64,000 nucleotides of DNA from the NCBI GenBank assembly GCA_903642215.1, contig CAHJWG010000001.1:868001-932000 (forward strand), in the 5' to 3' direction. A program made the translations under genes and the position numbers. Below the pieces are notes generated by a model. It did no database searches. It saw nothing but the letters and a program-made list of their open reading frames with translations, and was not told the origin of the DNA. Source of the DNA: Sphingobacteriaceae bacterium. Its GTDB lineage: Bacteria; Bacteroidota; Bacteroidia; Sphingobacteriales; Sphingobacteriaceae. Below are positions 1-8,668 of this stretch, one piece after another (position 1 is the first letter of the stretch; the number at the start of each line of letters is the position of its first letter).

Positions 1-279
1 AAAAATACCCACATTGTTGATCAGGATATCAACTTCCGGGATTTCGGCAAGTAAACGGTTTACTTCTTCTACCTTAGAAAAATCGGCTGCAACACCTTTA
101 ATATTTGTGCTGCCGGTTTCCTGCTGTAATTTTTTTACGGCTTCGTTTACACGTTCTGTCGTCCGGCCGTTAACGTAAACCTGCGCACCTTCCTGCGCCA
201 ATAATTTTGCAATTGCGTAACCAATCCCTGCGGTAGAACCAGTAATTAAGGCCGTTTTATCTTTCAGTTTTAAATCCAT
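1..279 (-). CDS. SDR family oxidoreductase, N-terminal part (cut by window edge)
   Basis: This is the first 93 codons of a short-chain dehydrogenase/reductase on the minus strand; the rest lies before base 1. The protein starts MDLKLKDKTALITGSTAGIG, which carries the TGxxxGxG dinucleotide-binding motif. Next comes an NGR segment typical of NADP-preferring members, and the visible part ends at ILINNVG, the NNxG motif after beta-4. The catalytic Ser-Tyr-Lys lies outside the window, so the substrate cannot be guessed. The start is an ATG at 277-279, with a 128-base gap to the next gene's stop. It is unrelated in detail to the second SDR at 4601-5392, which has lost its catalytic Tyr. Confidence 0.9.
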   Translation of the reverse strand, partial: MDLKLKDKTALITGSTAGIGYAIAKLLAQEGAQVYVNGRTTERVNEAVKKLQQETGSTNIKGVAADFSKVEEVNRLLAEIPEVDILINNVGIF

Positions 280-380
280 TTTTAATATTTGTGCTGATAA
301 ATTGTATCGTCAGCTAAAGATTAACAAAGTTTGAGTTAAAAGATTTTCTCCGGAGAAATTAATGTTGAAAAACAGGCGAT

Positions 381-391
381 AAAAGAAGCAT
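381..391 (+). repeat. Dispersed element, TC class
   Basis: AAAAGAAGCAT within GATAAAAGAAGCATC; intergenic, just beyond the receptor gene's stop. Plus strand means the purine-rich word is on the given strand. Confidence 0.85.
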
Positions 392-407
392 CAGTTTGCA
401 GTGAAAT

Positions 408-2891
408 TTAGCCTCCGGATGGCGGTTCGTCCGGTTGCTGATCTTTCGGCTGATCATCTTTTTTATCCTTCTTTTTATTCATCTGGTCTAAAGTCCGCCC
501 AAAACGATAAGCGAAAGTGAGGTTGACTTGCCGGCTTTGAAAACGGCGCTGGCTCACATTATAAAAAGTAGGATCAGAAGTAATACTGCCAAAGCGGCGC
601 GTATTAAAAATATCGCGCACATTCAAACTTAAACTGGCCACTTTTTTCTCCAAAAAATCATATCGCATACCGGCATCCAAACCGTAATTGGTTTTAGTTT
701 TCCCCTGCGATATAATTTGTGGTGCCTGATAATCAAAACGTGCCTGCCCGCTCAGATTATACGGCAAAGTAACGTTTGTGGTGATGTTTCCGTTCCAGGC
801 AAAGCCGTGGTTATCCACCAAACCCAGCGAAGGATCACCTTTAACATTCGTATTATAAAAGTTTAAATTGGTGGTAAAATTCCATTTCGGTGTAAGATCT
901 GTGTGGCCGATCAACTCCAAACCGCTTGTGGTTGCTTTTGCTACGTTTTCAAATTGAACCAGTTGAATGCCGGTATTATCGTAAGATGAACGAATCATTT
1001 GAATGGCACCATTCGTTTGCCGGTAATATAATGAAGACGTTAACGTGGTAGTTTTCCAATATTTAGCATAACTTAATTCAAAGGAATGCACATCTTCCGG
1101 CTTTAAACCAGGGTTACCGGTACGATAATTCAGCGGATCACTTCGATCTAAAAACGGAATAATCTGGCGGTCGCGCGGGCGGTTTACTCGTCGCGTATAA
1201 CTTAATTGCAGGGTTTGTTCGCCGGTAAATTTCTGTGTTAGAAAAACGCTCGGATAAATACGAAAATAATTCTGATTAAAAGTTTTGTTAGAATCCAGCA
1301 ACGCCGTGTTGATCAACGCCTGTTCTGCGCGCAAACCTCCCTGGAAACCAAAATTGCCAAACTGGTGCTGATAATTCCCATAAACGGCATGTATTTTTTC
1401 GTCGTAAACGAAGTTGGTAGAAAGCCGCGGATCGTTTACGTAATTGCCGAAAGTATTTAAAGTATCAGCATCAAAAATACTGGCATTGCGGCTTAACGTA
1501 GTGCGGTAACCAGCTTCCAGTTTACTGTTTTTAGTGAGCGGATTGGTATAATCCAGCTGCAAATTCCAGTTACGGAAATTGCCGTTAGTAAGGTTTTGCT
1601 GAACCAGATTACTTAAACTTTGCGGCACACGCACGTAATTGTAAGTCGCGGTATTGTAATCGTCAATTTCGTGTTCTTTACCTTTTCCAAAGCTGATGTT
1701 GGAGGTTAATTCTTCTTTCGGTTTTTTAAATTTTTGAGAGAAATCAAAGTTAAAATCGTAATTATTTCCGTTTTCATCCTGCGTATTAGTTCGGATAATC
1801 GAGGAATTAAGGTTTTCAAATTGGCCGATTCCCTGGGTCAAACCGTCATCACCACCAGTTCTTTTGCGGATATTTACGTTGCTGGAAAAGCCTAAAGTTG
1901 TTTTTTCGCCGATGTTATAATCCATCCCGACTTTAAAAACATCACCGGTAAAATTGCGCCTGTTATTGCTGTTTTGGTTAAAAGTGTAAGTGGTATCAGC
2001 ACCTAAAGCTGTTTTACGGAAATTTGTACGGTCGCTAAAACCATTGCCGTTACGCATGCCGTAACGGTGACTGTAATTGCCGTATAAATTGATGCTTTTA
2101 TTTTGATAAGCCAGTGCCACATTTGTGTTAAAGCTTTTTGGTAAACCGCCCGTTACCGATACATTTCCGTTAAAACCTTTGCGTGCATTTTTTTTCAGAA
2201 TGATATTGATGATCCCGGATTGCCCTTCCGCATCATATTTGGATGATGGATTCGTAATTAATTCAATGGTTTCAATAGAACTTGCCGGGATGGATTGCAG
2301 TACATCGGTTATCGTGCTTCCGCCTAAAAGTGAAGGCTTTCCATCGATCAAAATTCGTACGCTGCTCGATCCGCGCAAGCTTACGTTACCATCAACATCA
2401 ACTGAAACCGAAGGCACATTTGCCAATAAATCTGTTGCAGATCCGCCCTGGCTCACTAAACTTTGTTCAACATTGAAACTTTTTCGGTCGATCCCTAACT
2501 GAATTGTACTTTTTTTAGCCTGAACGGTTACTTCTTTTAGCACCGAAGTTTTGCTGATCGCCATTTTAACAGAACCTAAACTAAGCGTTGCTTGTGCAGC
2601 ATTAATTGTTACGCTGCGCAAAATGGAATTGTAACCAACATAACTTATTTTAAGCTGATAATTGCCAAAAGCAACTGCATCCATCCGGAAGTTGCCGTTT
2701 GCATCCGTTTGGGCGGTTTTTGTAATCTGATTACTGGAGTTGAGGAGAATCATAGTGGCAAAATCCAGCGGTTTGCTGTTGGTTGCATCAACCAATTTAC
2801 CGTTTATACGACCGGAGTTTTGTGCATTTGCAGTAAACGTAAACGTAAAAATTAACAGGCAAAAAGAAACAATTTTGTACAATTTTATCAT
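408..2891 (-). CDS. TonB-dependent-receptor-like outer membrane beta-barrel protein
   Basis: An 827-residue outer membrane protein. A signal peptide (residues 1-23, ending ANAQ) is followed by a carboxypeptidase-regulatory-like beta-sandwich (about 28-112). A plug domain follows (about 130-235, with VSVRGSSSVRILIDGKPSL-like and ELITNPSSKYDAEG-like segments). The remainder is a beta-barrel of the OMP_b-brl_3 type with an NRPRDRQIIPF segment and alternating aromatic strands. The last 20 residues are a Lys/Asp/Gln/Pro-rich tail after the final barrel strand, which is unusual because barrels normally end in an aromatic residue. There is no SusD partner next to it, so the ligand is unknown; this family is often linked to siderophore, peptide or polymer uptake. 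It is transcribed in the same direction as the thioredoxin-like gene upstream but separated from it by a hairpin built from two copies of the dispersed element (2984-3019). Confidence 0.88.
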   Translation of the reverse strand: MIKLYKIVSFCLLIFTFTFTANAQNSGRINGKLVDATNSKPLDFATMILLNSSNQITKTAQTDANGNFRMDAVAFGNYQLKISYVGYNSILRSVTINAAQATLSLGSVKMAISKTSVLKEVTVQAKKSTIQLGIDRKSFNVEQSLVSQGGSATDLLANVPSVSVDVDGNVSLRGSSSVRILIDGKPSLLGGSTITDVLQSIPASSIETIELITNPSSKYDAEGQSGIINIILKKNARKGFNGNVSVTGGLPKSFNTNVALAYQNKSINLYGNYSHRYGMRNGNGFSDRTNFRKTALGADTTYTFNQNSNNRRNFTGDVFKVGMDYNIGEKTTLGFSSNVNIRKRTGGDDGLTQGIGQFENLNSSIIRTNTQDENGNNYDFNFDFSQKFKKPKEELTSNISFGKGKEHEIDDYNTATYNYVRVPQSLSNLVQQNLTNGNFRNWNLQLDYTNPLTKNSKLEAGYRTTLSRNASIFDADTLNTFGNYVNDPRLSTNFVYDEKIHAVYGNYQHQFGNFGFQGGLRAEQALINTALLDSNKTFNQNYFRIYPSVFLTQKFTGEQTLQLSYTRRVNRPRDRQIIPFLDRSDPLNYRTGNPGLKPEDVHSFELSYAKYWKTTTLTSSLYYRQTNGAIQMIRSSYDNTGIQLVQFENVAKATTSGLELIGHTDLTPKWNFTTNLNFYNTNVKGDPSLGLVDNHGFAWNGNITTNVTLPYNLSGQARFDYQAPQIISQGKTKTNYGLDAGMRYDFLEKKVASLSLNVRDIFNTRRFGSITSDPTFYNVSQRRFQSRQVNLTFAYRFGRTLDQMNKKKDKKDDQPKDQQPDEPPSGG

Positions 2892-2986
2892 AACGGCAAA
2901 AATCAGGCTTTTAAGTTAGCCCGAAGTTTGGAGGCAGTAAAGATTTCATTACAAACCGCTTGAGTAATTGTAAAAATAATACGATA

Positions 2987-2997
2987 AAAGAAGCATC
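2987..2997 (+). repeat. Dispersed element, TC class
   Basis: AAAAGAAGCAT; left arm of the hairpin 2984-3019. Confidence 0.85.
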
Positions 2998-3006
2998 CGG
3001 GGCAGA

Positions 3007-3017
3007 TACTTCTTTTA
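3007..3017 (-). repeat. Dispersed element, TC class
   Basis: ATACTTCTTTT, followed by ATCAGCTAAAAAAG, so it carries the downstream TAAAA block; right arm of hairpin 2984-3019. Confidence 0.85.
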
Positions 3018-3030
3018 TCAGCTAAAAAAG

Positions 3031-3525
3031 CTACTCATTTATCGCTTTTATTAAATCTTTTACGTCCGGTATTTTTGCGAAAGTTTTTACCAGCTTATGG
3101 TTTTTGTCATAAATTGCTTCGTACGGGGTGGTGCTAATCTGATAAAATTTTTGCACTACGTAAGTGTAACCTTCCGTTCCAACGGTAAAATTAGGATATT
3201 TTTTAAGCTGATAATCTTTTACAAATTTGGGTATCGCTTTAAACTGGCGATTTGGATCTACAAAGCTGATCATCACAATTTGCGTATTACCAAATTCCTT
3301 GATGTGTTTGGTAATTTCCATCGTCATGTGCTGGCAATGCGGGCAATCCGGTGCGAAATACATAATCATCACCGGAACATTTTTTTTGAGATTGGCCGGC
3401 GTAGCATAAGCACTGTCGGAAGTTAAGATTTTATAAGGCGGGATATCTTTATTCGGCGGTGCATCCTGCGAACAGGCGGTTAAGGTAATTCCCAGAAAAA
3501 GAAGAAAAAAATACAATGGTTTCAT
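3031..3525 (-). CDS. Thioredoxin-like lipoprotein
   Basis: A 164-residue predicted lipoprotein. The signal MKPLYFFLLFLGITLTAC ends in an LTAC lipobox with the lipidated Cys at 18. A thioredoxin fold follows, with the redox motif CPHC at 61-64 and a cis-Pro loop (TTPYEAI). It probably acts as a thiol-disulfide reductase anchored in the periplasm or outer membrane. The reading frame opens 13 codons further upstream, but those codons cover a copy of the GT-class dispersed element and carry no signal, so I place the start at the ATG at 3523-3525. It lies 41 bases after the oxidoreductase gene at 3567-4577 and may be read with it. Confidence 0.85.
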   Translation of the reverse strand: MKPLYFFLLFLGITLTACSQDAPPNKDIPPYKILTSDSAYATPANLKKNVPVMIMYFAPDCPHCQHMTMEITKHIKEFGNTQIVMISFVDPNRQFKAIPKFVKDYQLKKYPNFTVGTEGYTYVVQKFYQISTTPYEAIYDKNHKLVKTFAKIPDVKDLIKAINE

Positions 3526-3566
3526 GTAAAAATATTTTTGGCTGATACTGTTTTTAGCATCCATTT

Positions 3567-4577
3567 TTATTCGATAATTGATAATTGCAGCAACACTTCT
3601 TCTTCCGTTACCGGAAAAGGTTTTCGTTCGCGGATGCTCTGCTGTACGGCATCAAAAATAGCCATAAAATCACCTTTTAAAGAAGGTACGTTTACCGTTT
3701 CCATTTTTTCTGTCTCCGGGTTGATGTAAGTTAATTCGCCCTGCATGCCTTCTTCTTCAATGCCAAAACCTGCAGCCAGCGGCGATATGCCCTGATCGAG
3801 CTGCCCTTCCTGCACATCCGACCGTTTTTTGATAAACGTCCCGCGTGTGCCATGCAGCACAAAACCCGGTAAAGGTTTGGCCACGAGCATGCTACCATAT
3901 AAAAACACATTTAAATCTTCCGGGTATTTTAAGTGGATGCAAAAATAATCCGGCACTTCTGTTTTTAGGCGGTGTTTGCTAAGGGTTTTTGTAAAAGATA
4001 AAGGTTTGCCAAATAAATTAATCGCCTGATCCAGCAAATGCGGGCCTAAATCGTACAGCAATCCGCTGGCCGGCATCGGTGTTTCTTTAAAAGCTTTCGG
4101 GCCGATTTCCGGCCGCCAGCGGTCATACCTAAAATGAACTTCAACTATTTTTCCTAATTCGCCGGTTTCCAAAACCTGTTTTACGGCTTTTACATCGCTG
4201 TCCCAGCGGCGGTTCTGGTAAATTAATACTTCACGGTTTACCTGTTTTCCCAGATCAAATAATTCTTTGGCTTCTGCGGAAGTTGCAGCAACCGGTTTTT
4301 CAATCAGCACATGTTTACCAGCCAGCAATGCTGCTTTTGCCAGCTCAAAATGCGTAAAGTTTGGCGTGTTTACCACGATCAGTTCCAGCTCCGGGTTGTT
4401 AATAACTTCCTCCAAAGTATCATAACTTTTAATTGCCGGATACAAAGCCGAAGCTTTTTTGGTATGGCGTTCGGCCACGGCATCCAAACTAAAACCTGTA
4501 TGGGCATTTAAAAAAGGTGCATGAAATATGCGGCCAGACATGCCGAAAGCCAGTAAGCCGGTTTTGATAGGTTTCAT
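3567..4577 (-). CDS. Gfo/Idh/MocA family oxidoreductase
   Basis: A 336-residue NAD(P)-dependent oxidoreductase. An N-terminal Rossmann fold begins TGLLAFGMSGRIFHAPFL; the EKPVA motif near residue 95 is the family signature that places the catalytic Lys. The C-terminal alpha/beta substrate domain contains GPHLLDQAINLFGKPL. Members oxidise or reduce sugars, inositols and related polyols, often in the cytoplasm; the specific substrate is not visible. The length is normal for the family and I see no frame damage. The SDR gene 24 bases upstream (4601-5392) is likely co-transcribed, making a two-enzyme redox pair. Confidence 0.9.
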   Translation of the reverse strand: MKPIKTGLLAFGMSGRIFHAPFLNAHTGFSLDAVAERHTKKASALYPAIKSYDTLEEVINNPELELIVVNTPNFTHFELAKAALLAGKHVLIEKPVAATSAEAKELFDLGKQVNREVLIYQNRRWDSDVKAVKQVLETGELGKIVEVHFRYDRWRPEIGPKAFKETPMPASGLLYDLGPHLLDQAINLFGKPLSFTKTLSKHRLKTEVPDYFCIHLKYPEDLNVFLYGSMLVAKPLPGFVLHGTRGTFIKKRSDVQEGQLDQGISPLAAGFGIEEEGMQGELTYINPETEKMETVNVPSLKGDFMAIFDAVQQSIRERKPFPVTEEEVLLQLSIIE

Positions 4578-4600
4578 TTTTTTAAAATTATTAATAAATG

Positions 4601-5392
4601 CTAAAATATGCTTCTCACTACGCCGCCGTCAACCTGGATGGTGGTGCCGGTAATGTACGAAGCTTTTTCTGATGCTAAAAAGGTAATTAAGGCAGCCAGT
4701 TCTTCGGGTTTGCCAATGCGGCGCAGCGGAATATTTTTGGCTTTCTCGGCTAAAGCTTCTTCTTCTGTTAAGCCTGCGGCGAGTTCTTTTTTGATGCCAG
4801 AACTGCGTATGCGGTCGGTTAGAATCATCCCCGGACAAACATTATTTACCGTAATCTGATCCGGCCCGACTTCATCGGCCAGCATTTTGGCCATCCCGAT
4901 TACGCCCATGCGTATGCTGGTTGAAAGCACAGAACCATCCAGCACTGATTTTACAGACATGCTTACAATATTGATAATCCGGCCGCTGCCGGTTTTTTTA
5001 AGATGAGGTAAAACCAACCGCGTAATGCGGACAGTGCTCAATAAATTTAATTCAAATGCAGCTTGCCACTGGTTTTCATCAAAACTTTCGACCGGGCCAA
5101 AAGGCGGGCCGCCGGCATTATTTATCAAAATATCCAGCTGTCCAAACTGCTGTACTGCTTTTACAATAAAGTTTTCTACCTGCATGGCATCGGTAACATC
5201 TACCGGGAAACCTACTACTTCAGTTCCCGTTTTTTTGCTGATTTCCTGCGCTGTTTTTTCCAGTTCTTCCCGGTTTCTCGAACCGATAATCACACGGACA
5301 CCTTCTGCCGCCAAAGCTTCTGCCGTTGCGCGGCCTAAACCTTTGCTCGCCGCTAAAACAACTGCTACTTTATTTTGAATACCTAAATCCAT
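4601..5392 (-). CDS. SDR family oxidoreductase lacking the canonical Tyr-Lys pair
   Basis: A 263-residue short-chain dehydrogenase. The cofactor motif reads AASKGLGRATA, NNAGGPPFG follows beta-4, and the C-terminus has the usual YITGTTIQVDGG. At the active site the catalytic Ser is in NIVSMSV. Counting 13 and 17 residues on, where Tyr and Lys should be, gives Ser and Arg (segment LSTSIRMGVIGMAK). From memory this matches the divergent BKR-like SDR subgroup in which the YxxxK motif is missing, so it is a family trait and not a fresh mutation. Whether it still reduces 3-oxoacyl or other carbonyl substrates is uncertain. It is probably in one operon with the Gfo/Idh gene 24 bases downstream. Confidence 0.88.
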   Translation of the reverse strand: MDLGIQNKVAVVLAASKGLGRATAEALAAEGVRVIIGSRNREELEKTAQEISKKTGTEVVGFPVDVTDAMQVENFIVKAVQQFGQLDILINNAGGPPFGPVESFDENQWQAAFELNLLSTVRITRLVLPHLKKTGSGRIINIVSMSVKSVLDGSVLSTSIRMGVIGMAKMLADEVGPDQITVNNVCPGMILTDRIRSSGIKKELAAGLTEEEALAEKAKNIPLRRIGKPEELAALITFLASEKASYITGTTIQVDGGVVRSIF

Positions 5393-5408
5393 AGAAAATT
5401 TTAAGTTA

Positions 5409-6074
5409 TTAGTGCTGAAACAAGCCGGAAATAATGTTGATACTTAACGCCACAATCACCGTGTTGAAAACAAAGGACAAGATGCCGTGCACCCAGGCTA
5501 ACCGGCGGATTTTGCGGGAGCTGATCTCGACATCAGAAACCTGGAAAGTCATACCGATCACAAATGAGAAATAAACGAAATCCAAATAATCCGGTTCCGG
5601 TTCACTTGGAAAATCCAAGCCGGAAGCAAATTTTTCCTTTTCGCCTTTATCCGAATAAAAAAGATGAGCATAGCGGAGCGTAAAAACGGTGTGCGTGAGC
5701 CACCAGGAAATCACAACCGAAGCAATCGAAAGTAAAACATGCTTTGTAATTTGCTCGGGAGAATTTCCTTTTAAAGATTGCAGTAGTAAAATTACAGCAA
5801 ACAAGCTGGTAAATGCGGATACGATAATAAACAGAAATATAAAAGTAACGCTCGAATCTTCTAATTTGGCGTATTTACCCATATCTTTTGGGTGTAAAGA
5901 AAGGATAATTATCCAGCTTGTAGTTAAAATTGTAGCGGCATAACCCATCCAGGTAAGCATTATATTTATCGGTAAAGGCAGCTTCCGCGTTAAAAAATAT
6001 ACGATAACGGCAACTGCCACTGCCATAAACTGGCGATGATGCGCATCAAAATAAACCGGCTTTTTTTCGGGCAT
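5409..6074 (-). CDS. DUF1345 family membrane protein
   Basis: A 221-residue integral membrane protein with about five hydrophobic segments. The C-terminal block YLDFVYFSFVIGMTFQVSDV, followed by a basic SSRKIRRLAWVHG loop, is characteristic of DUF1345 (PF07077). The biochemical function of the family is unknown. It starts 53 bases after the AI-2E transporter stop, with one copy of the dispersed element in the gap, and ends 17 bases before the SDR start. Confidence 0.85.
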   Translation of the reverse strand: MPEKKPVYFDAHHRQFMAVAVAVIVYFLTRKLPLPINIMLTWMGYAATILTTSWIIILSLHPKDMGKYAKLEDSSVTFIFLFIIVSAFTSLFAVILLLQSLKGNSPEQITKHVLLSIASVVISWWLTHTVFTLRYAHLFYSDKGEKEKFASGLDFPSEPEPDYLDFVYFSFVIGMTFQVSDVEISSRKIRRLAWVHGILSFVFNTVIVALSINIISGLFQH

Positions 6075-6115
6075 TTTAATTAGGGAATGAAGTTGAAATT
6101 AGATAATACAGGCAT

Positions 6116-6126
6116 AAAAGAAGCAT
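6116..6126 (+). repeat. Dispersed element, TC class
   Basis: AAAAGAAGCAT; intergenic between the AI-2E stop and the DUF1345 start. Confidence 0.8.
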
Positions 6127-6127
6127 G

Positions 6128-7219
6128 TTAAGCAACAACTGGTTTTCGGCGCCTTTTCCAGATTTGTCCCCGGTGTTGTGTCGGGATTTCATCGCCCAGT
6201 AATTTACCCCAGGGTTTAAGATCGTCAATTCGATCAAAAATAATCTTAAGAACAGCAACCATCGGGATCGATAAAAACATACCGGAAACGCCCCAAAGTG
6301 CACCGATCAAAAGTACCACAATGATAGAAACCATCGCATTGATCTGAACTTTGGAAGATACAATCCGCGGTACCAGGATATTGTTATCGATAAACTGAAT
6401 TACCGAATAAGCGGCGATAATCCCTAATTGTGTGCTAAAGCCGTCTTTGGTTACGGTTGCCATTAAAACCGGCAATAAAATGGCGATAATACCGCCGATG
6501 TAAGGCAGCATATTTAAAATTGCGCCGATTACACCAATCAGCAAGGCATATTTTACGCCTAAGATGAACAGGGCCGTCGAATTTAAAACGGCTACAACTA
6601 AAGCTTCGATCAGCAAACCAACAATATAACTTTGGATAGCCATCTTGGTCTGGTTTAGAATTTCTGCAATGTTGCCGCTGTTTTCTTCAGCAAAAACTTC
6701 GTATAAAAAATTAAGGATCAATTCTTTATAAAACAGCAGCAGAAAAATGTAAACCGGCAGTAAAAACAGTACGCTGAACAAGCCGAACAAACTGCCGATG
6801 GTTTGCCCAACCAATGCTTTATTATTATTGGCCGCTTCGTTTAGCAGCTGCATTTGTTTTTGAATGGTTAACCCAAAAGTGCTTTCGATCCAGCCTTCGG
6901 CCTGGATTACCATTTCGCTTCCTTTTGCTTTTAAAGCCGGCAAACTATCACCAAACTGAATAATTTGGGATGATAAAAAGTATAGCACGCCAAACGTAAA
7001 CGCAATCATGGTGAGCAGCGTTAAACAAATAGCAACAACTTTAGGGATTTTCCAGCTTTGCAACTTGTTATATAACGGGTTGAGCAATATGGAAAGTAAA
7101 ACGGCAAAAGCCATCGGTACTAAAAAATCTGCGAGCATGTAAAGCATCAATACCACGAGGGAAAGCCCGAATAAAATGGTGGTTGCTTTAAGGTAAAAAG
7201 GATATTGTTTGACAAGCAT
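6128..7219 (-). CDS. AI-2E family transporter (putative permease)
   Basis: A 363-residue polytopic inner membrane protein of the AI-2E transporter / PerM superfamily (PF01594). Two N-terminal helices are followed by a soluble stretch (about 90-145). The conserved C-terminal bundle contains PYIGGIIAILLPVLMA and FIDNNILVPRIVSSKV, the diagnostic family segment. Members are proposed to export autoinducer-2 or act as Na+/H+ antiporters; which applies here cannot be told. The C-terminal tail is basic. Confidence 0.9.
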   Translation of the reverse strand: MLVKQYPFYLKATTILFGLSLVVLMLYMLADFLVPMAFAVLLSILLNPLYNKLQSWKIPKVVAICLTLLTMIAFTFGVLYFLSSQIIQFGDSLPALKAKGSEMVIQAEGWIESTFGLTIQKQMQLLNEAANNNKALVGQTIGSLFGLFSVLFLLPVYIFLLLFYKELILNFLYEVFAEENSGNIAEILNQTKMAIQSYIVGLLIEALVVAVLNSTALFILGVKYALLIGVIGAILNMLPYIGGIIAILLPVLMATVTKDGFSTQLGIIAAYSVIQFIDNNILVPRIVSSKVQINAMVSIIVVLLIGALWGVSGMFLSIPMVAVLKIIFDRIDDLKPWGKLLGDEIPTQHRGQIWKRRRKPVVA

Positions 7220-7243
7220 ACGCCGGAAGTTTATTACAGGTTG

Positions 7244-7254
7244 ATACTTCTTTT
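7244..7254 (-). repeat. Dispersed element, TC class
   Basis: ATACTTCTTTT, then ACAGGTAAAAAATTG; intergenic, upstream of the AI-2E gene. Confidence 0.85.
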
Positions 7255-7349
7255 ACAGGTAAAAAATTGGATAATATCCGCAGCCGGTTAATCAAAATAA
7301 AACATCATAACTTTATAAACCTGATAAGGTTTAAGTTTTTTATGCCGAT

Positions 7350-7360
7350 AAAAGAAGCAT
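7350..7360 (+). repeat. Dispersed element, TC class
   Basis: AAAAGAAGCAT inside CCGATAAAAGAAGCATCGG, whose ends are complementary; intergenic after clpS. The TAAAA block is present on the other strand (GGCATAAAAAAC). Confidence 0.85.
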
Positions 7361-7369
7361 CGGCAGTAA

Positions 7370-7651
7370 TTACTCCACCGAAACGGTGAGGCCTTCCTGC
7401 TGTAAAATTTTGCGGTAAACTTCTACTTCGGTAAAAGAACCTTCTAAAATGGCACATTTACCTTTGGTATGTACTTCCCAGGCAATTTTTTCTGCCTGGC
7501 TGTCGTTGTAGTCCAGATATTTTATCAGGCAAAAAATTACATGTTCAAAAGAATTAACATCATCATTCCATAATATCAGCCGGTGGCTTTCTTTTAACCC
7601 GGCCAGCAATTCTTCCAGTGTGAAGCTTTCTTCTTTTACCTCTGTTGACAT
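7370..7651 (-). CDS. clpS: ATP-dependent Clp protease adaptor ClpS
   Basis: A 93-residue protein with the ClpS core from about residue 20: LILWNDDVNSFEHVIFCL, then the helix with AWEVHTKGKCAI and the closing strand. ClpS binds the N-domain of ClpA/ClpC and delivers N-degron substrates to ClpP. The NDD motif and the following segment form the substrate pocket. The N-terminal extension (about 17 acidic residues) is the part that inhibits or engages the ATPase. It is a single gene, with dispersed elements on its downstream side. Confidence 0.93.
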   Translation of the reverse strand: MSTEVKEESFTLEELLAGLKESHRLILWNDDVNSFEHVIFCLIKYLDYNDSQAEKIAWEVHTKGKCAILEGSFTEVEVYRKILQQEGLTVSVE

Positions 7652-7751
7652 ATTGAAGCAAATTTAATAAAAATAAAAACCGGATATTTATAAATACTTA
7701 AACCTTGTATTTTAAAATTTGTCTGAACCCGAAAAAACTACTTCCTGTAAA

Positions 7752-8600
7752 ATGAAAACCTTTTCCTGTTTCCTGCTTGGTGCCGCATTCTCGATCAATG
7801 CTGCGCAGGTATTTTCCCAATCTAAAAATGGTGTAAAAATGATCAAACCGCCGGCGCATCAAATTGCTGTAGATGGTAATTTGAAGGATTGGGGCGATAG
7901 TTTAAGTTATTATAACGAAGCTAAAAAGATTAATTACGCGCTGGCGAAAGATCAGGAAAACCTGTATTTCGCCATCCGGATTGAGAACCGGCAGCAGCAG
8001 GAACAAGCCATGCGCAACGGTATTACGCTGGCTTTTAATCCCGAAGGAAAAAAGAAAGAAGCGTTTAGTTTAACTTTCCCGTCGCCGGATCAAAGCGATG
8101 ACGGCCTTTTTGTGATGCCGCAAAAAGACAATGCCATTACCGAGCAGCAGTTAAAAAAAGAGGATATGGAAGACCGCCGCAAAGCTGATTTGTTAAAGCT
8201 GCGCGATATTTCTGTAAAAGGGTTTAAGGATATCGAAACCGATCATATCAGCACGGCAAATACTTACGGCATAAAAACAGTATTGAATATTGATGAAAAA
8301 GGCGCGCTGGTTTATGAGGCGGCCATCCCGGTAAAAATGCTGCATTTAGATAACGCCAGCAGCAAACCCTGGGCTTTCGATATTAAAATTAACAGTTTTG
8401 CTGCTTCTGCAAAAGATAACCATGCGGGTTTAAAACCTCCGGGAGAAGCCGGCGGAATGGGTGGTATGGGCCGCGGCGGGATGAGCGGCGGTATGCGTAA
8501 CGGCGGTATGCGCGGTGGCGGAATGGGAAATACGGGTGGTTATGCCGGCCAGGGCGATCAAGGAAAAGCGGTGGAGATTAAGGATAAATTTATGTGGTAA
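7752..8600 (+). CDS. Secreted CBM9/DOMON-like protein with Gly-Met-rich tail
   Basis: A 282-residue exported protein. I chose the ATG at 7752 because it opens directly into a signal peptide (MKTFSCFLLGAAFSINAAQV); the frame extends 11 codons upstream only to a TTG. After the signal, the segment HQIAVDGNLKDWGDSL and the following strands resemble the family-9 carbohydrate-binding / DOMON beta-sandwich that begins with an xVDGxxxxW motif. The C-terminal 45 residues are a low-complexity GGMGGMGRGG-type repeat. No catalytic domain is attached. Ligand and role are unknown. Confidence 0.75.
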   Translation: MKTFSCFLLGAAFSINAAQVFSQSKNGVKMIKPPAHQIAVDGNLKDWGDSLSYYNEAKKINYALAKDQENLYFAIRIENRQQQEQAMRNGITLAFNPEGKKKEAFSLTFPSPDQSDDGLFVMPQKDNAITEQQLKKEDMEDRRKADLLKLRDISVKGFKDIETDHISTANTYGIKTVLNIDEKGALVYEAAIPVKMLHLDNASSKPWAFDIKINSFAASAKDNHAGLKPPGEAGGMGGMGRGGMSGGMRNGGMRGGGMGNTGGYAGQGDQGKAVEIKDKFMW

Positions 8601-8668
8601 AAGTATGGGTGTTCATGAACTGTATCATGTTAAAAAGCCTGCGTTAATTTTGTTAAGGAAGAAAATTT

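Larger units (their letters stand above)
2984..3019 (-). terminator. Hairpin of two head-to-head dispersed elements
   Basis: GATAAAAGAAGCATC (2984-2998) and GATACTTCTTTTATC (3005-3019) pair over 15 positions with one A-C mismatch and a 6-base loop. It lies just after the thioredoxin-lipoprotein stop and before the outer-membrane receptor, a natural terminator position. Confidence 0.65.
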
